A DNA stretch of 64,000 bases from Herbiconiux solani NBRC 106740 (GCF_001571005.1 NZ_BCST01000007.1:1-64000); one strand, 5' to 3'. Positions 51,124 to 61,132 are shown, numbered from the stretch's first letter. Translations and numbers: made by a program. Notes: generated by a model not told the origin, from the letters alone.

Positions 51124-51701
51124 AGGTAGTGGAGGGGATCGTCGAGCGGGTTGTCGGGGGTGAGGGGGCCTTCGGCGATGCGGGTGAGGCCGGCGCGTTC
51201 GAGGGCGCGCCACGACCCCCGGTTCGCGGCGACCACGGACACCAGCACCGTGGAAGTGCCGGGGAGTTCGGCCCAGACCCGCTCGACCGCGGCGCGGATC
51301 ATCGCTGTGCCGATGCCACGACCCCGGAAGGCCGGGTCGCCGAGCAGGTAGTCGAGTTCCACGGCCCCCGCGGGCACCGGCCCTAGGCCAGCCGCGTCGA
51401 GCAGCGACGCGAACTCGATCAGCTCGGAGGGGTAGTCGTCGATGACGGATCGCTGCAGCAGGCCGACCGGCACCTCCGCGTGCGGAGACCCCGACTCGGT
51501 GAGCAGCACGACGAAGTCGTCGCCCGGCTCGTCACCGCGGACGCTCGGCCCGAAGTCGTGCTCCACCGCATCCGGGGCGGGGTCGTGGTTCCACCAGCGC
51601 CGCACCTGGGGTTCGGCGAGCCAGCCCGCCAGCATCGGGAGGTCGGAGGCCTCGAGGCGCCGGAAGGTGAACGAGAGGGCGTCGCGCGCATCGGGACTCA
51701 T
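51099..51701 (-). CDS. GNAT-family acetyltransferase (RimJ/RimL or AacA4-like)
   Basis: A 200-residue acetyltransferase: FTFRRLEASDLPMLAGWLAEP, RRWWNHD, then ELDYLLGDPAFRGRGIGTAMI (acetyl-CoA loop) and VVAANRGSWRALERAGLTR. The WLAEP...WW pattern recalls aminoglycoside 6'-acetyltransferases and siderophore acetylases; which one is not decidable. Its ATG overlaps the stop of the ramB-like gene (ATGA). Confidence 0.85.
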   Translation of the reverse strand: MSPDARDALSFTFRRLEASDLPMLAGWLAEPQVRRWWNHDPAPDAVEHDFGPSVRGDEPGDDFVVLLTESGSPHAEVPVGLLQRSVIDDYPSELIEFASLLDAAGLGPVPAGAVELDYLLGDPAFRGRGIGTAMIRAAVERVWAELPGTSTVLVSVVAANRGSWRALERAGLTRIAEGPLTPDNPLDDPLHYLYRVTRPR

Positions 51702-53131
51702 GGCGCCGCCGGCGCGTGCCGCTCCAGGAACTCGAAGACCTCGGTCGAGTCGACACCCGTGAACCCGGTCGTCGGCATCGCCGCGTGCAACGACGAGTTG
51801 AGCCGGGCCGAGGGGTAGGCCTGCCCCGACCACCGCGCCGCGAGCGCCACCGGGGGCCGGCGGCAGCATGACTCGTCCGGGCAGCGGGAGGCGAACCGGT
51901 GCGCGGTGTCCCGCCCCCGGAACCACTTCGCGTGCGCGAACGCCGTTCCCACCGACACCGAGAACTGCCCGCGCGACGAGGGCTGGATGCGCGAGGTGCA
52001 CCAGTACGTGCCCGCCGGCTTGTCGGTGTACTGGTGGTACGGGCTGAACCGGTCCTCGACGTCGAACACGCGGCGCGCGCTCCAGAAGCGGCAGACCGTC
52101 TGCCCCTCGACCGCACCCAGCGCATCCGTCGGGAACTGCACGGCGTCGTTCTCGTAGGCCTTCGAGATCGTGCCCGACTCGTGCACCTTCAAGAAGTGCA
52201 CCGGGATGCCGAGGTGCTCGGTGGCCAGGTTCGTGAAGCGGTGGGCCGCCGTCTCGTAGCTGACGCCGAATGCGTCGCGCAGGTCTTCGACCGACAGCTC
52301 ACGTGCATCCTTCGCCGCCGAGAGGATGTCGACCGCGCCCTTCTCGGGGATGAGGAGGGCGGCCGCGAGGTAGTTCGTCTGCACCCGCTGCTGCAGGAAC
52401 TCGGCGTAGTCGCGCGGTTCGCCGAGCTGCAGCACGTGCGACGACAGCGCCTGCAGCACGACCGAGCGCGGGTCGGCGTCCGGCGACTGGCCGAGCGGCA
52501 CGTAGATGCGGCCGTTGCGCAGGTCGGTCACCGACCGGGTCGACCCGGGCAGGTCGCCCACGTAGTGCAGCGTGAACCCCAGGTGCGACGCCAGATCGGA
52601 TGCCACGCGCTGCGACAGCGGGCCGCCTGAGTGGCCCACGGCCGCGTGCAGCCCGGCCGCGACCTGCTCGAGGTCGGCGAAGTAGTTGTGGCGCTCGCGC
52701 ATGGCCCTGCGCAGAGAGGTGTTGGCCCGGCGCGCCTCTTCGGGCGTCGCCGCGCGCTCGTTGTGCACGCGCTCGAGCTCGCGATGCAGCCCCAGGATGG
52801 TCTCGATGGCCTCGTCGCTCAGCGACTTGCGCACCGGCAGCGGCGGCAGGCCGAGCGAGGCGAACAGGGGCCCGCGCTGCGCCCGCTCGAGCGCGATCTC
52901 GAGCGCCGCCCGCCGGCTCGGCGGCTCGGCCGAGAGCAGCTGGTCGATCGACACCTCGAACACCCGGGCGAAGCGCTGCAGCTCACCGAGCTTCAGTTCG
53001 CGCTTGCCGTTCTCGATCACCGAGACCTGCGAGGGCGCCCGCCCGATGGCCGCGCCGAGGTCGTCGAGGGTGAGGCCGCGCTCCGCACGCAGCTGGCGGA
53101 TGCGGCGGCCGATGGTGAGGGAATCGAGCAT
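51698..53131 (-). CDS. ramB: RamB-like XRE regulator of the glyoxylate shunt
   Basis: A 477-residue regulator: HTH residues 4-60 (GRRIRQLRAERGLTLDDLG, SQVSVIENGKRELKL), a central IrrE/ImmA-like region (NYLAAALLIPEKGA) and a C-terminal Cys-rich domain (FASRCPDESCCRRPP). RamB of corynebacteria represses aceA and aceB; here it is divergent from aceA, the same arrangement. ATG 53131 follows AGGATGG; an in-frame ATG at 53170 lacks a site. Confidence 0.9.
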   Translation of the reverse strand: MLDSLTIGRRIRQLRAERGLTLDDLGAAIGRAPSQVSVIENGKRELKLGELQRFARVFEVSIDQLLSAEPPSRRAALEIALERAQRGPLFASLGLPPLPVRKSLSDEAIETILGLHRELERVHNERAATPEEARRANTSLRRAMRERHNYFADLEQVAAGLHAAVGHSGGPLSQRVASDLASHLGFTLHYVGDLPGSTRSVTDLRNGRIYVPLGQSPDADPRSVVLQALSSHVLQLGEPRDYAEFLQQRVQTNYLAAALLIPEKGAVDILSAAKDARELSVEDLRDAFGVSYETAAHRFTNLATEHLGIPVHFLKVHESGTISKAYENDAVQFPTDALGAVEGQTVCRFWSARRVFDVEDRFSPYHQYTDKPAGTYWCTSRIQPSSRGQFSVSVGTAFAHAKWFRGRDTAHRFASRCPDESCCRRPPVALAARWSGQAYPSARLNSSLHAAMPTTGFTGVDSTEVFEFLERHAPAAP

Positions 53132-53205
53132 GATCCCATCCTGCGCGGCGGGGGCGAACGGATGCGGCATGCCGACACCCTCTCATGTCGGCTTCTTCGT
53201 GAAAA

Positions 53206-53227
53206 CAGAAGAACGGCCGAACTTCTG
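53206..53227. promoter_or_regulatory. Candidate RamB-type operator
   Basis: CAGAAG and CTTCTG arms enclose a CGGCCG centre: a 22-bp imperfect palindrome midway between the ramB-like gene and aceA. Confidence 0.55.
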
Positions 53228-53310
53228 CTGCCTTCGACCCGGAAAAGGTCGTTCAGAGCGCCCAGAGTCGAACCCACGCCGTAATTCGATTCGCAAGGGA
53301 GCGCCGACAG

Positions 53311-54642
53311 ATGAGCACGGAGACGAACACCGGAAACACCATCCGGCCCGGAGAGCAGACCCGGCCCGGGGACCAGACCCAGACCGCCGCCGACCTCGAG
53401 CGCAGCTGGAAGACCGACGCCCGCTGGAACGGCATCCAGCGCGACTACACCGCCGAGGACGTCATCGCCCTGCGGGGCCGGGTCGCCGAGGACGCGACCC
53501 TCGCCCGCCGAGGCGCCGAGCGGCTCTGGCAGCTCCTCCACACCGAGGAGTGGGTGCCGGCCCTCGGTGCCCTCACCGGCAACCAGGCCGTGCAGCAGGT
53601 GCGTGCCGGCCTCAAGGCCATCTACCTCTCGGGCTGGCAGGTCGCCGCCGACGCCAACCTCAGCGGCCAGACCTACCCCGACCAGAGCCTGTACCCGGCG
53701 AACTCGGTGCCTGCGGTCGTGCGGCGCATCAACAACGCCCTGCTGCGCGCCGACCAGATCGAGTTCGCGGAGGGGCTGCCCCAACGCGAGTGGATGGCGC
53801 CCATCGTCGCCGACGCCGAGGCCGGCTTCGGCGGCCCGCTCAACGCCTACGAACTCATGAAGTCCATGATCCAGGCCGGAGCCGCGGGCGTGCACTGGGA
53901 GGACCAGCTCGCCAGCGAGAAGAAGTGCGGGCACATGGGGGGCAAGGTGCTCATCCCGACCAGCCAGCACATCCGCACCCTCAACGCGGCCCGGCTCGCC
54001 GCCGACGTCGCCGGGGTGCCGACGGTCGTCATCGCCCGCACCGACTCGCTGGCCGCGAACCTCATCACGAGCGACGTCGACTCGCGCGACCAGCCGTTCC
54101 TCGACGGCACCCGCACGCCCGAGGGCTTCTACGGAACCACCCCCGGCATCGACACCGTCATCTCCCGCGGCCTCGCCTACGCCCCCTACGCCGACCTGCT
54201 CTGGGTCGAGTCGTCCGAGCCCGACATCGAGCTCGCCCGCCGCTTCGCCGAGGCGGTGCACGCGGAGCATCCCGGCAAGCTGCTCGCCTACAACTGCAGC
54301 CCCAGCTTCAACTGGAAGGCGAAGCTCACGGATGCGCAGATCGCGACGTTCCAGAGCGACCTGGCCGCGATGGGGTACGCCTTCCAGTTCATCACCCTCG
54401 CGGGCTTCCATGCTCTCAACCACTCCATGTACACGCTCGCCCGCGGCTACGGCGAGCGGCAGATGAGCGCCTACGTCGAGCTGCAGGAGGCCGAATTCGC
54501 CTCCGAGGCCGACGGCTACACCGCGACGCGACACCAGCGTGAGGTGGGCACCGGCTACTTCGACCGGATCGCCACGGCCCTGAACCCGACGAGCGCCACC
54601 CTCGCGCTCGTGGGTTCGACCGAGTCCGAGCAGTTCCACTAG
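53311..54642 (+). CDS. aceA: Isocitrate lyase
   Basis: A 443-residue enzyme, normal bacterial length. The catalytic motif KKCGHMGGK is at residues 204-212 with C206; [10 protein letters not shown] and SPSFNWK bind metal and substrate. It splits isocitrate to glyoxylate and succinate for growth on acetate or fatty acids. AAGGGAG precedes the ATG. Malate synthase follows 37 nt downstream in the same operon. Confidence 0.97.
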   Translation: MSTETNTGNTIRPGEQTRPGDQTQTAADLERSWKTDARWNGIQRDYTAEDVIALRGRVAEDATLARRGAERLWQLLHTEEWVPALGALTGNQAVQQVRAGLKAIYLSGWQVAADANLSGQTYPDQSLYPANSVPAVVRRINNALLRADQIEFAEGLPQREWMAPIVADAEAGFGGPLNAYELMKSMIQAGAAGVHWEDQLASEKKCGHMGGKVLIPTSQHIRTLNAARLAADVAGVPTVVIARTDSLAANLITSDVDSRDQPFLDGTRTPEGFYGTTPGIDTVISRGLAYAPYADLLWVESSEPDIELARRFAEAVHAEHPGKLLAYNCSPSFNWKAKLTDAQIATFQSDLAAMGYAFQFITLAGFHALNHSMYTLARGYGERQMSAYVELQEAEFASEADGYTATRHQREVGTGYFDRIATALNPTSATLALVGSTESEQFH

Positions 54643-54679
54643 ACCGCCACCCCGACGACTCCGAAAGGCACCCACGACC

Positions 54680-56359
54680 ATGTCCCACCCCATCCCCACC
54701 TCGATCACCGTGCACGCCGACACCGACACAAACGCAGGCACCGATCGCTTCGACGAGATCCTCACCCCCGAGGCCCTGCACTTCCTCACCCGCTTGCACG
54801 ACCAGTTCGCGGGCCGCCGGCAGGAGCGCCTGAACGACCGGATGCTCCGCCGCAAGTCGGTCGAGAACGGCCGCGACCTGCGCTTCATCCCCGAGACCGC
54901 CGCCATCCGCGACGACCCGACCTGGCGGGTCGCGGGTGCCGGCCCCGGACTCGACGACCGCCGCGTCGAGATCACCGGCCCCACCGATCCGAAGATGACG
55001 ATCAACGCCCTGAACTCCGGTGCAAACGCCTGGCTGGCCGACCTCGAAGACGCCACGAGCCCCACCTGGCCGAACGTGATCGGCGGGCAGCTCGCCCTGC
55101 ACGACGCGATCCGCGGGAGGCTGTCGCATACGAGCGACGACGGCCGGCCGTACCGGGTCACAGCTCCGGCCGACGAGCAGCCGACGATCATCCTCCGGCC
55201 CCGCGGCTGGCACCTGGTCGAGAAGCACCTGCGCTACACCGACCGCGGCGGCTCCACCCGTGCGGCGAGCGCGAGCCTGGTCGACTTCGGGCTTTACCTC
55301 TTCCACAACGCCCACGCGCTGATCGAGGCCGGCCGCGGCCCCTACTTCTACCTGCCGAAGATCGAGAACCACCAGGAGGCCCGGCTCTGGGACGACGTCT
55401 TCACCTTCTCGGAGAACGCCCTCCGCCTGCCGCACGGCACGATCCGCGCGACCGTGCTGATCGAGACGATCACGGCGGCCTACGAGATGGACGAGATCCT
55501 CTACGAGCTCCGCGAGCACGCCGCGGGCCTCAACGCCGGGCGCTGGGACTACGTCTTCAGCCTGATCAAGACCTACCGTGAGCGTGGCGCGGGCTACCTC
55601 CTGCCCGACCGCGATCGCATCGCGATGACCCTGCCGTTCCTGCGGTCGTACACCGATCTGCTCGTGCAGACCTGCCACGCGCGGGGCGCATATGCCATCG
55701 GAGGCATGAGCGCGTTCATCCCGAACCGCCTCGACCCCGAGGCCACCGAGCGGGCGCTCGCGAAGGTCGCCGACGACAAGCGGCGCGAGGCCGGCGACGG
55801 GTTCGACGGCACCTGGGTCGCGCATCCGGATCTCATCCCCACCGCCCGCGCCGAGTTCGACGCGGTCCTCGCGGGACGCCCCAATCAGCTCGAGAGGCGA
55901 CGAGCCGAGGTGCAGGTCTCTGCCGCCGACCTCGTCGACCTCACGGGTATCGACCGCACGGTGACGGATGCGGGGGTGCGGTCGAACGTCTCGGTCGCCC
56001 TCCGCTACATCGAGAGCTGGCTGCGGGGGACCGGGGCCGCAGCGATCGACGGCCTGATGGAGGATGCGGCGACCGCCGAGATCGCGCGCTCGCAGCTCTG
56101 GCAGTGGATCCACCTCGGGGTGACCACGGCCGAGGGCACGCGGATCACCCGCGACCACGTGGGCGAGGTACTGCACGAGGTCGTGCGGAGCCTGCCCCAC
56201 CGCTCGCTCGCCGACCGCTTCGACGACGCCGAGGACGTGCTCCGCCGCGTCGCCCTCGAGGACGAGTTCCCCACCTTCCTCACCATCCCCGCCTACGCCC
56301 ACTACCTCGCCGACGACGCCCGCACCCCCGCCCGCCACCCCCAGGGCCTAGCCGCCTAG
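54680..56359 (+). CDS. aceB: Malate synthase A
   Basis: A 559-residue enzyme of the A type. Visible motifs are ADLEDATSPTWPNVIGGQ, the GTIRATVLIETITAAYEMDEI metal-site segment (not given in full), NAGRWDYVFSLIK, and the C-terminal catalytic Asp region GTWVAHPDLIP. It condenses glyoxylate with acetyl-CoA. Second gene of the glyoxylate-shunt operon. Confidence 0.96.
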   Translation: MSHPIPTSITVHADTDTNAGTDRFDEILTPEALHFLTRLHDQFAGRRQERLNDRMLRRKSVENGRDLRFIPETAAIRDDPTWRVAGAGPGLDDRRVEITGPTDPKMTINALNSGANAWLADLEDATSPTWPNVIGGQLALHDAIRGRLSHTSDDGRPYRVTAPADEQPTIILRPRGWHLVEKHLRYTDRGGSTRAASASLVDFGLYLFHNAHALIEAGRGPYFYLPKIENHQEARLWDDVFTFSENALRLPHGTIRATVLIETITAAYEMDEILYELREHAAGLNAGRWDYVFSLIKTYRERGAGYLLPDRDRIAMTLPFLRSYTDLLVQTCHARGAYAIGGMSAFIPNRLDPEATERALAKVADDKRREAGDGFDGTWVAHPDLIPTARAEFDAVLAGRPNQLERRRAEVQVSAADLVDLTGIDRTVTDAGVRSNVSVALRYIESWLRGTGAAAIDGLMEDAATAEIARSQLWQWIHLGVTTAEGTRITRDHVGEVLHEVVRSLPHRSLADRFDDAEDVLRRVALEDEFPTFLTIPAYAHYLADDARTPARHPQGLAA

Positions 56360-56379
56360 CCGCAACCGCGCTTGCGGCG

Positions 56380-56424
56380 CCGACCCTCGTTTCGCCTCGA
56401 TTCACCGGCCGAGACGAGGGTCGG
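56380..56424. terminator. Hairpin between aceB and the Phd/RelE module
   Basis: Perfect 11-bp arms CCGACCCTCGT and ACGAGGGTCGG with a 23-nt loop, 20 bp after the aceB stop. The right arm ends 6 bp before the -10 box TAGAAT (56431) of the antitoxin, so it could be terminator and operator at once. Confidence 0.6.
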
Positions 56425-56443
56425 TTGCGCTAGAATTCTGTAC

Positions 56444-56767
56444 ATGGCCACCATCCCCGTCGCAGAAGCCCGCGCGAACTTCTCCAAGATTGTGGAGTCG
56501 GCCGCCACCACCCACGAGCGCTTCGAGGTCACCCGCAACGGGAGTCGGGCCGTGGTGATCCTCGGAGCCGACGACTACGACGTCCTGCTCGAGACCATCG
56601 ACATCCTCGCCGACTCCGACACCCTCGATGCGATCCGGGAGGGGCTCCGCGATCTAGAGTCCGGCGACGTCGTCGACGCCGATGACGTGCGCCAGGCCAT
56701 GGTCGAGGCGCGGCGGCTCGGCGAGGAGCGGCGTTCCGGCGGCGCGCCCGCAACTCCCGCGGAGTGA
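56444..56767 (+). CDS. Phd/YefM-family antitoxin
   Basis: A 107-residue antitoxin: TIPVAEARANFSKIVESAAT and RFEVTRNGSRAVVILGADDYDVLLET are the Phd/YefM fold; the C-terminal acidic helix (DALESGDVVDADDVRQAM-like) neutralises the toxin. TAGAAT lies 7 nt before ATG 56444, again without a ribosome-binding site. The stop overlaps the toxin start (GTGA). Confidence 0.9.
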   Translation: MATIPVAEARANFSKIVESAATTHERFEVTRNGSRAVVILGADDYDVLLETIDILADSDTLDAIREGLRDLESGDVVDADDVRQAMVEARRLGEERRSGGAPATPAE

Positions 56768-57036
56768 CCGAGCAGTACGAGGTGCGCTTCACCCGCTCGG
56801 CGAAGCGTGCCCTGACCGAGAGACTCCCCGAGTCGGTGGCGGCTGCCGCGTTCGAGTTCATCATGGGTGCCCTCCGCGACAACCCGAAGCGCGTGGGCAA
56901 GCAGCTCGACGAGCCGCTCTTCCCGCTCTATTCCGCCCGGCGCGGTGAGTACCGCATCCTCTATCGCGTCGAAGACGGTCGCCTGATCATCGAGGTGGTC
57001 TCCGTGATCCACCGCCGGGACGCCTACCGCACCTGA
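56764..57036 (+). CDS. RelE/ParE-family toxin
   Basis: A 90-residue toxin: YEVRFTRSAKRALTERLPES, NPKRVGKQLDEPLFPLYSARRGEYRILYRVED (here only to mark residues 37-68) and IEVVSVIHRRDAYR at the C-terminus. The basic residues in RRGEYRILY and IHRRDAYR match ribosome-dependent mRNA cleaving RelE proteins. Starts with GTG inside the antitoxin stop. Confidence 0.92.
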   Translation: MTEQYEVRFTRSAKRALTERLPESVAAAAFEFIMGALRDNPKRVGKQLDEPLFPLYSARRGEYRILYRVEDGRLIIEVVSVIHRRDAYRT

Positions 57037-57091
57037 GCCGGGCGGGAGCCGGGGTCGGCGAAGGCCTGCCGCTCTCGCCATAATGGTGTGC

Positions 57092-58687
57092 ATGGACCCG
57101 GTCGGAACCATCGTGTGGATCGTCTCGTTCGTGGCGGTCACGGTCGCCGTCTCCGGGCTCGCGGGGCGGGCGGGGGTCTCGGCCCCGATCGTGCTCGTGA
57201 TCGTCGGGGCGGTCGTGTCGTTCATCCCGGGCGTGCCCACCATCGAGGTCGAGCCCGACCTCATCCTGTACGGGCTGCTGCCGCCCCTGCTCTACGCGGC
57301 GGCCATCCGCACCTCGTTCGCCGACGTCCGGGCCCGGCGCGACGGCATCCTGCTGCTCTCGGTGGGGCTGGTCGCATTCACCGTCGTCACCGTCGGGCTC
57401 ACCGCCTGGCTCGTCGTCCCGGCGATCTCGCTCGCGGCCGCGTTCGCGTTCGGCGCGGTCGTCGCGCCGACGGATGCGGTGGCCGTCACCGCGATCGCCG
57501 GCCGCCTCAAGCTTCCCCGGCGGCTCGTCACCGTGCTCGAGGGCGAGAGTCTCCTCAACGACGCCACCGCTCTGGTCGCCCTGAACGCCGCCATCGCCGC
57601 GATCATCGGCGCCTCGAACCCGAACGCCCAGCCGCTGACGCCGTGGAACATCATCCTCGAGTTCGTCATCGCGATCGTCGTCGGTGTGGGGTTCGGCTTC
57701 GTCGTCGGGTTCGTGCAGGCCATGATCCGCAAGCGCCTGCACTCGCCGGTGCTCGACACCAGCCTGTCGCTGATCACCCCGTTCGTGGCCTTCATCCCAG
57801 CCCAGCTGCTGCACGGCTCGGGGGTTCTCGCCGTGGTCGTCGCCGGTCTCTACCTCGGCTTCCGCGCCCCGGTCATCCAGACCGCCGAGGCCCGCATCGC
57901 CGAGTCGCTCAACTGGCGCACGATCCAGTTCCTGCTCGAGAACGCGGTGTTCCTGTTCATCGGGCTGAGCCTGTTCTCGATCCTGCAGGGGATGATGATC
58001 GGCGGCGAGAGCATCGGCCAGACGATCCTGATCTGCGTCGTCATCCTGTTCGCGATCTTCCTCTCCCGCTTCGCCTGGATGATGCTCACCACCTCGATCT
58101 ACCGGTTCGGCCCGCAATGGCTGCGCAACCGCGGGTGGAGCTGGCGCAACGGCATCGCGGTCTCGTTCGCCGGTATCCGCGGGGTGGTGACCCTGGCCGC
58201 CGTGTTCCTGCTGCCTCCGGAGACGCCCGGCCGCTCCTTCCTGCAGTTCCTCGCCTTCGTGGTCGTGGTCGGAACGCTGCTCGGCGGCGCCCTGCTGCCC
58301 TTCGTCATCCGTCGCCTGCGGCTCCCGCCCCCTGACTTCTCCCAGGAGCAGACCGAGGTGCACCTGCTCATGGCCGAGGCCCAGAACATCGGGCTCGAGA
58401 AGCTCGAGGCCGAGGTGACGGATGCGATCGACCAGCGCGTCGTCGACCGCCTGCGCATCAACGCCACCTTCTTGAGCGACTCGCTCGAGAACCCCGGCCC
58501 CGAGGGCGCCGAGCCGCCCTACAAGGCCTACGCGCGCCTTCGCCGCATCATGATCGCGGCCGAGCGGGATGCGGTGCTCACCGCCCGCTCGGAGGGCCGC
58601 TACCAGGAACGCGCGGTCAAGGCCGTGCTGGCGAAGATCGACGTCGAGGAGACCGAGCTGAACCTCGGGCGGCCGCGCGCGGAGTAG
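57092..58687 (+). CDS. Na+/H+ antiporter (CPA1/NhaP type)
   Basis: A 531-residue antiporter with about 12 membrane helices; VVAPTDAVAVTAIAGRL carries the ND/TD ion-binding motif and LEGESLLNDATALV the second conserved block. A soluble C-terminal tail of about 120 residues follows. ATG 57092 was chosen over ATG 57083, because CATAAT lies 7 nt before it and overlaps the earlier ATG. It exports Na+ for pH and salt control. Confidence 0.9.
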   Translation: MDPVGTIVWIVSFVAVTVAVSGLAGRAGVSAPIVLVIVGAVVSFIPGVPTIEVEPDLILYGLLPPLLYAAAIRTSFADVRARRDGILLLSVGLVAFTVVTVGLTAWLVVPAISLAAAFAFGAVVAPTDAVAVTAIAGRLKLPRRLVTVLEGESLLNDATALVALNAAIAAIIGASNPNAQPLTPWNIILEFVIAIVVGVGFGFVVGFVQAMIRKRLHSPVLDTSLSLITPFVAFIPAQLLHGSGVLAVVVAGLYLGFRAPVIQTAEARIAESLNWRTIQFLLENAVFLFIGLSLFSILQGMMIGGESIGQTILICVVILFAIFLSRFAWMMLTTSIYRFGPQWLRNRGWSWRNGIAVSFAGIRGVVTLAAVFLLPPETPGRSFLQFLAFVVVVGTLLGGALLPFVIRRLRLPPPDFSQEQTEVHLLMAEAQNIGLEKLEAEVTDAIDQRVVDRLRINATFLSDSLENPGPEGAEPPYKAYARLRRIMIAAERDAVLTARSEGRYQERAVKAVLAKIDVEETELNLGRPRAE

Positions 58688-58747
58688 GCGCAGCGACCGC
58701 GCCCGGAGGCCGAGCGCAGGCACGGGCGCGGACGCGGGTGCCGCGGC

Positions 58748-59599
58748 TCAGCGCACCTGGCTCGTCGTGATCACCCTGGTCCACGGCCCCGCCGGGACAT
58801 CGCCGTCGTCGACGAAGCGCCACGAGACCCCGGCCTGCTCGCCGTTCAGCTCCTCGAAGCCGAGGCAGCCGACGACCGCGGGGGAGACATCCATTCCGGC
58901 CCCGCCGTAGCGCGCGTTCAGTGGCCGGGCATCGTCGGCGCCGAAGACGTACTCGGCGTCGTCGTACTCGCCCGGCCCCGCATCCTCGATCTGCGCGTAG
59001 CAGGTGGCCCCGCCGTAGCTGATCGCGACCCACCGGTTCTTCAGGTAGCTGAATCCGTTGTCGCCCTGGTGGGACACGTAGGGTTCCTGACCCGCCCAGG
59101 GCACGACGGAGTCGCGTCGCGCGAAAGCTCGCGGGTCGTTGATGTCGTCGAAGGGCAGGTCGAGGTAGAACGGGTTCTCGAGCGGGGTGATCGCGGTCGG
59201 GAAGTAGTCGTTGCCCGCGGTGCGGGGCTCGGTCTCGCAGCCGCCGCCCGTGATCTGCCCGTCGCAGCCGCCGTAGTGCTCCTGCCAGAGCGAGTCGAAG
59301 GTCGAGAGCACCTGGCTGCCGTCGGAGGCCGAGGGGTCGAAGATCTCGCCGACCCAGAACGTCGTCGCCACGATGCCGGTGTGCTCGGGATACCCGCCGC
59401 CGGACGGGGCACCCGGGGTGCCCGGGGTCGGGGTGGACCCGGCGACCGTTCCCGAGCATCCGGCCAGGTTCATGCAGATGGGGAACGCCGAGCACGCGGC
59501 CAGGGCTCCGCCCGCGAGGCCGAGCACGGCCGCCGCGGCGAGGCCCCGCCGGAGGGGGGTCCGGCGGGGCGGATGAGGGAGCGGCCGGCGTCGGGTCAT
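58748..59599 (-). CDS. Secreted lipoprotein, unknown function
   Basis: A 283-residue lipoprotein: an Arg-rich signal peptide ends in GGALAAC. The mature part has several Cys (CMNLAGC, GGCD, GGGCETEP, TCYAQ, VVGCLG), NPFYLDLPFDDIND, WVAISYGGATCYAQIEDAGPGE-like and PLNARYGGAGMDVSPAV, a pattern resembling a double-psi beta-barrel or expansin-like fold; this is only a guess. It overlaps the deacetylase gene (ATGA), which suggests work on the same polymer. Confidence 0.75.
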   Translation of the reverse strand: MTRRRPLPHPPRRTPLRRGLAAAAVLGLAGGALAACSAFPICMNLAGCSGTVAGSTPTPGTPGAPSGGGYPEHTGIVATTFWVGEIFDPSASDGSQVLSTFDSLWQEHYGGCDGQITGGGCETEPRTAGNDYFPTAITPLENPFYLDLPFDDINDPRAFARRDSVVPWAGQEPYVSHQGDNGFSYLKNRWVAISYGGATCYAQIEDAGPGEYDDAEYVFGADDARPLNARYGGAGMDVSPAVVGCLGFEELNGEQAGVSWRFVDDGDVPAGPWTRVITTSQVR

Positions 59600-61128
59600 C
59601 CGGCCGCTCCGGTCGTGGGCGGAGTCACGGTGTCCGTCGTGCCCTTCGGGGCATCCGTTCCGCTGTTCGAGTGCACCTCGACGGGCCCGGCGACCTTCGG
59701 CGCCACGGCGGGCGCCGGGAGGGCTGCCACCGTCGGAGCCGGGGCTCCGACCGAGTCGTAAAGCGAGTAGTCGTCGGTCTCGAGCGTGCCGTTGCCGAAC
59801 ACGTTCAGGCCGAAACTGATTCCGGTGTAGCCGGCCGGGATCGCCGCGGTCGTGAACACCGCCTCGGAGAACACCGGGTTCGCGGCGAACCACGGGCTCG
59901 AGGTCCAGTACTGCCAGACCCCGGCCGTCGTGCGCAGGTAGATCGCGAACTGGGTCGGCACGGTCGAGGTGTACCAGGCCCGCATCGAGTACGTGTGCCC
60001 GGTGACGACCGTCGGGGTGCAGGCGCCGAGGTCGAAGGCGGGCAGCAGCTTCGCATCGCCGTCGACGTAGTTCGACACGGTGACGTAGCCGGCCACGGAC
60101 CCGGTGCGGGCCGGGGACTTCGTGGTGATGACGGGGGTGTTCGAGCCGTAGCCGCCGGTCATCCAGCAGCTCGGCATCCCGTTGACGCCCGCCGTCTCGA
60201 GGCTCGGGTTGACCACGGCGTTCACGCCCGGGCCGGCCGGAGCCGTCACGGGTCCGGCGACCGCGGGCTTCACCGTGCCGCCGACGACCTGGCCGACGGT
60301 CTTCACCACCGTGTTGTTCGACGCCGCCCGCGGGGCCAGCCAGGTGAGGAACTGGCTGAACACGGTCGGCGTGACGTTGAGGTCGCAGCCGGATGCGCAG
60401 ACGTTGTGGAAGGTGAGCGGCACCCAGCCCCCGGTCTTCTCGGCGTTCGTCACCGAGGCCTTGAGGTCGGCCAGGGTCCACGTGTTGTCGACCTGGTCGA
60501 GCGCCTTGAGGTAGAACGGCTTCGACGGCGGGATCGACTCGGTGTAGCTGCAGTCGGTGCAGCCGAAGCGGCTGCGGAGGTCGCCGAGCATCCTGGCGCT
60601 GTTGTAGCCGCAGTTCTTGGCGGCGGTCTCGTTGGCGGGCACGCTGCTGGCGAAGGGGTAGGCGAAGCTCGTGACGGTGTAGCCCCAGCTCATCAGGGTG
60701 CTGCGGTCGTTGCAGATCTGGCGGCTGACCTCGGTGGCGGGGAGGGTCGCGAGATCCGGGTGGTTGACCGTGTGCCCGCCGATCTCGTGGCCGGAGGCCT
60801 TCAGGGCGTCGAGGCCGGCGCGGGTGAAGTAGCCGTTAGCGCCGACGAAGCCGGAGACGATGTAGAACGTGCCCTTCATGCCCTTGGCGTTCATCAGGTC
60901 GGCGGCCGCCTGCTGGTTGGCGTTGCCGTCGTCGAAGGTGAGGCTGATGACGGTCTGCGGCTTTGCCACGGCGGCGGGCGCAGCAGCGCCGGTTGCAGCA
61001 CCCGGCACCGCGGCCGAAGCCGGCACCGCGCTCGTGAGCACCGGCCCGCTCAGGGCGGCGGTCGCGGCGAGGGCCGCCACCGCCACCCGGGCGAGGAGGG
61101 AACGGAAGGACATCGTCGTCCGGATCAT
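59596..61128 (-). CDS. Secreted polysaccharide deacetylase (NodB domain)
   Basis: A 510-residue secreted enzyme. A signal peptide is followed by the NodB domain: TFDDG with D66-D67 and metal-binding H119/H123 (GHTVNHPDL), then FAYPFASS and PLTFHNVC motifs. Residues about 310-465 form a carbohydrate-binding-like beta-sandwich (NPSLETAGVNGMPSCW, SMRAWYTSTVPTQFA), and the tail is Thr/Pro-rich. ATG 61128 is 7 nt after GGAG; the start lies at the end of glmS. It should remove acetyl groups from N-acetylglucosamine polymers. Confidence 0.9.
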   Translation of the reverse strand: MIRTTMSFRSLLARVAVAALAATAALSGPVLTSAVPASAAVPGAATGAAAPAAVAKPQTVISLTFDDGNANQQAAADLMNAKGMKGTFYIVSGFVGANGYFTRAGLDALKASGHEIGGHTVNHPDLATLPATEVSRQICNDRSTLMSWGYTVTSFAYPFASSVPANETAAKNCGYNSARMLGDLRSRFGCTDCSYTESIPPSKPFYLKALDQVDNTWTLADLKASVTNAEKTGGWVPLTFHNVCASGCDLNVTPTVFSQFLTWLAPRAASNNTVVKTVGQVVGGTVKPAVAGPVTAPAGPGVNAVVNPSLETAGVNGMPSCWMTGGYGSNTPVITTKSPARTGSVAGYVTVSNYVDGDAKLLPAFDLGACTPTVVTGHTYSMRAWYTSTVPTQFAIYLRTTAGVWQYWTSSPWFAANPVFSEAVFTTAAIPAGYTGISFGLNVFGNGTLETDDYSLYDSVGAPAPTVAALPAPAVAPKVAGPVEVHSNSGTDAPKGTTDTVTPPTTGAAG

Positions 61129-61132
61129 CACG

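Noticed and set aside
53017-55191. 724-codon minus-strand frame
   Set aside because: Antisense to aceA and part of aceB; shadow.
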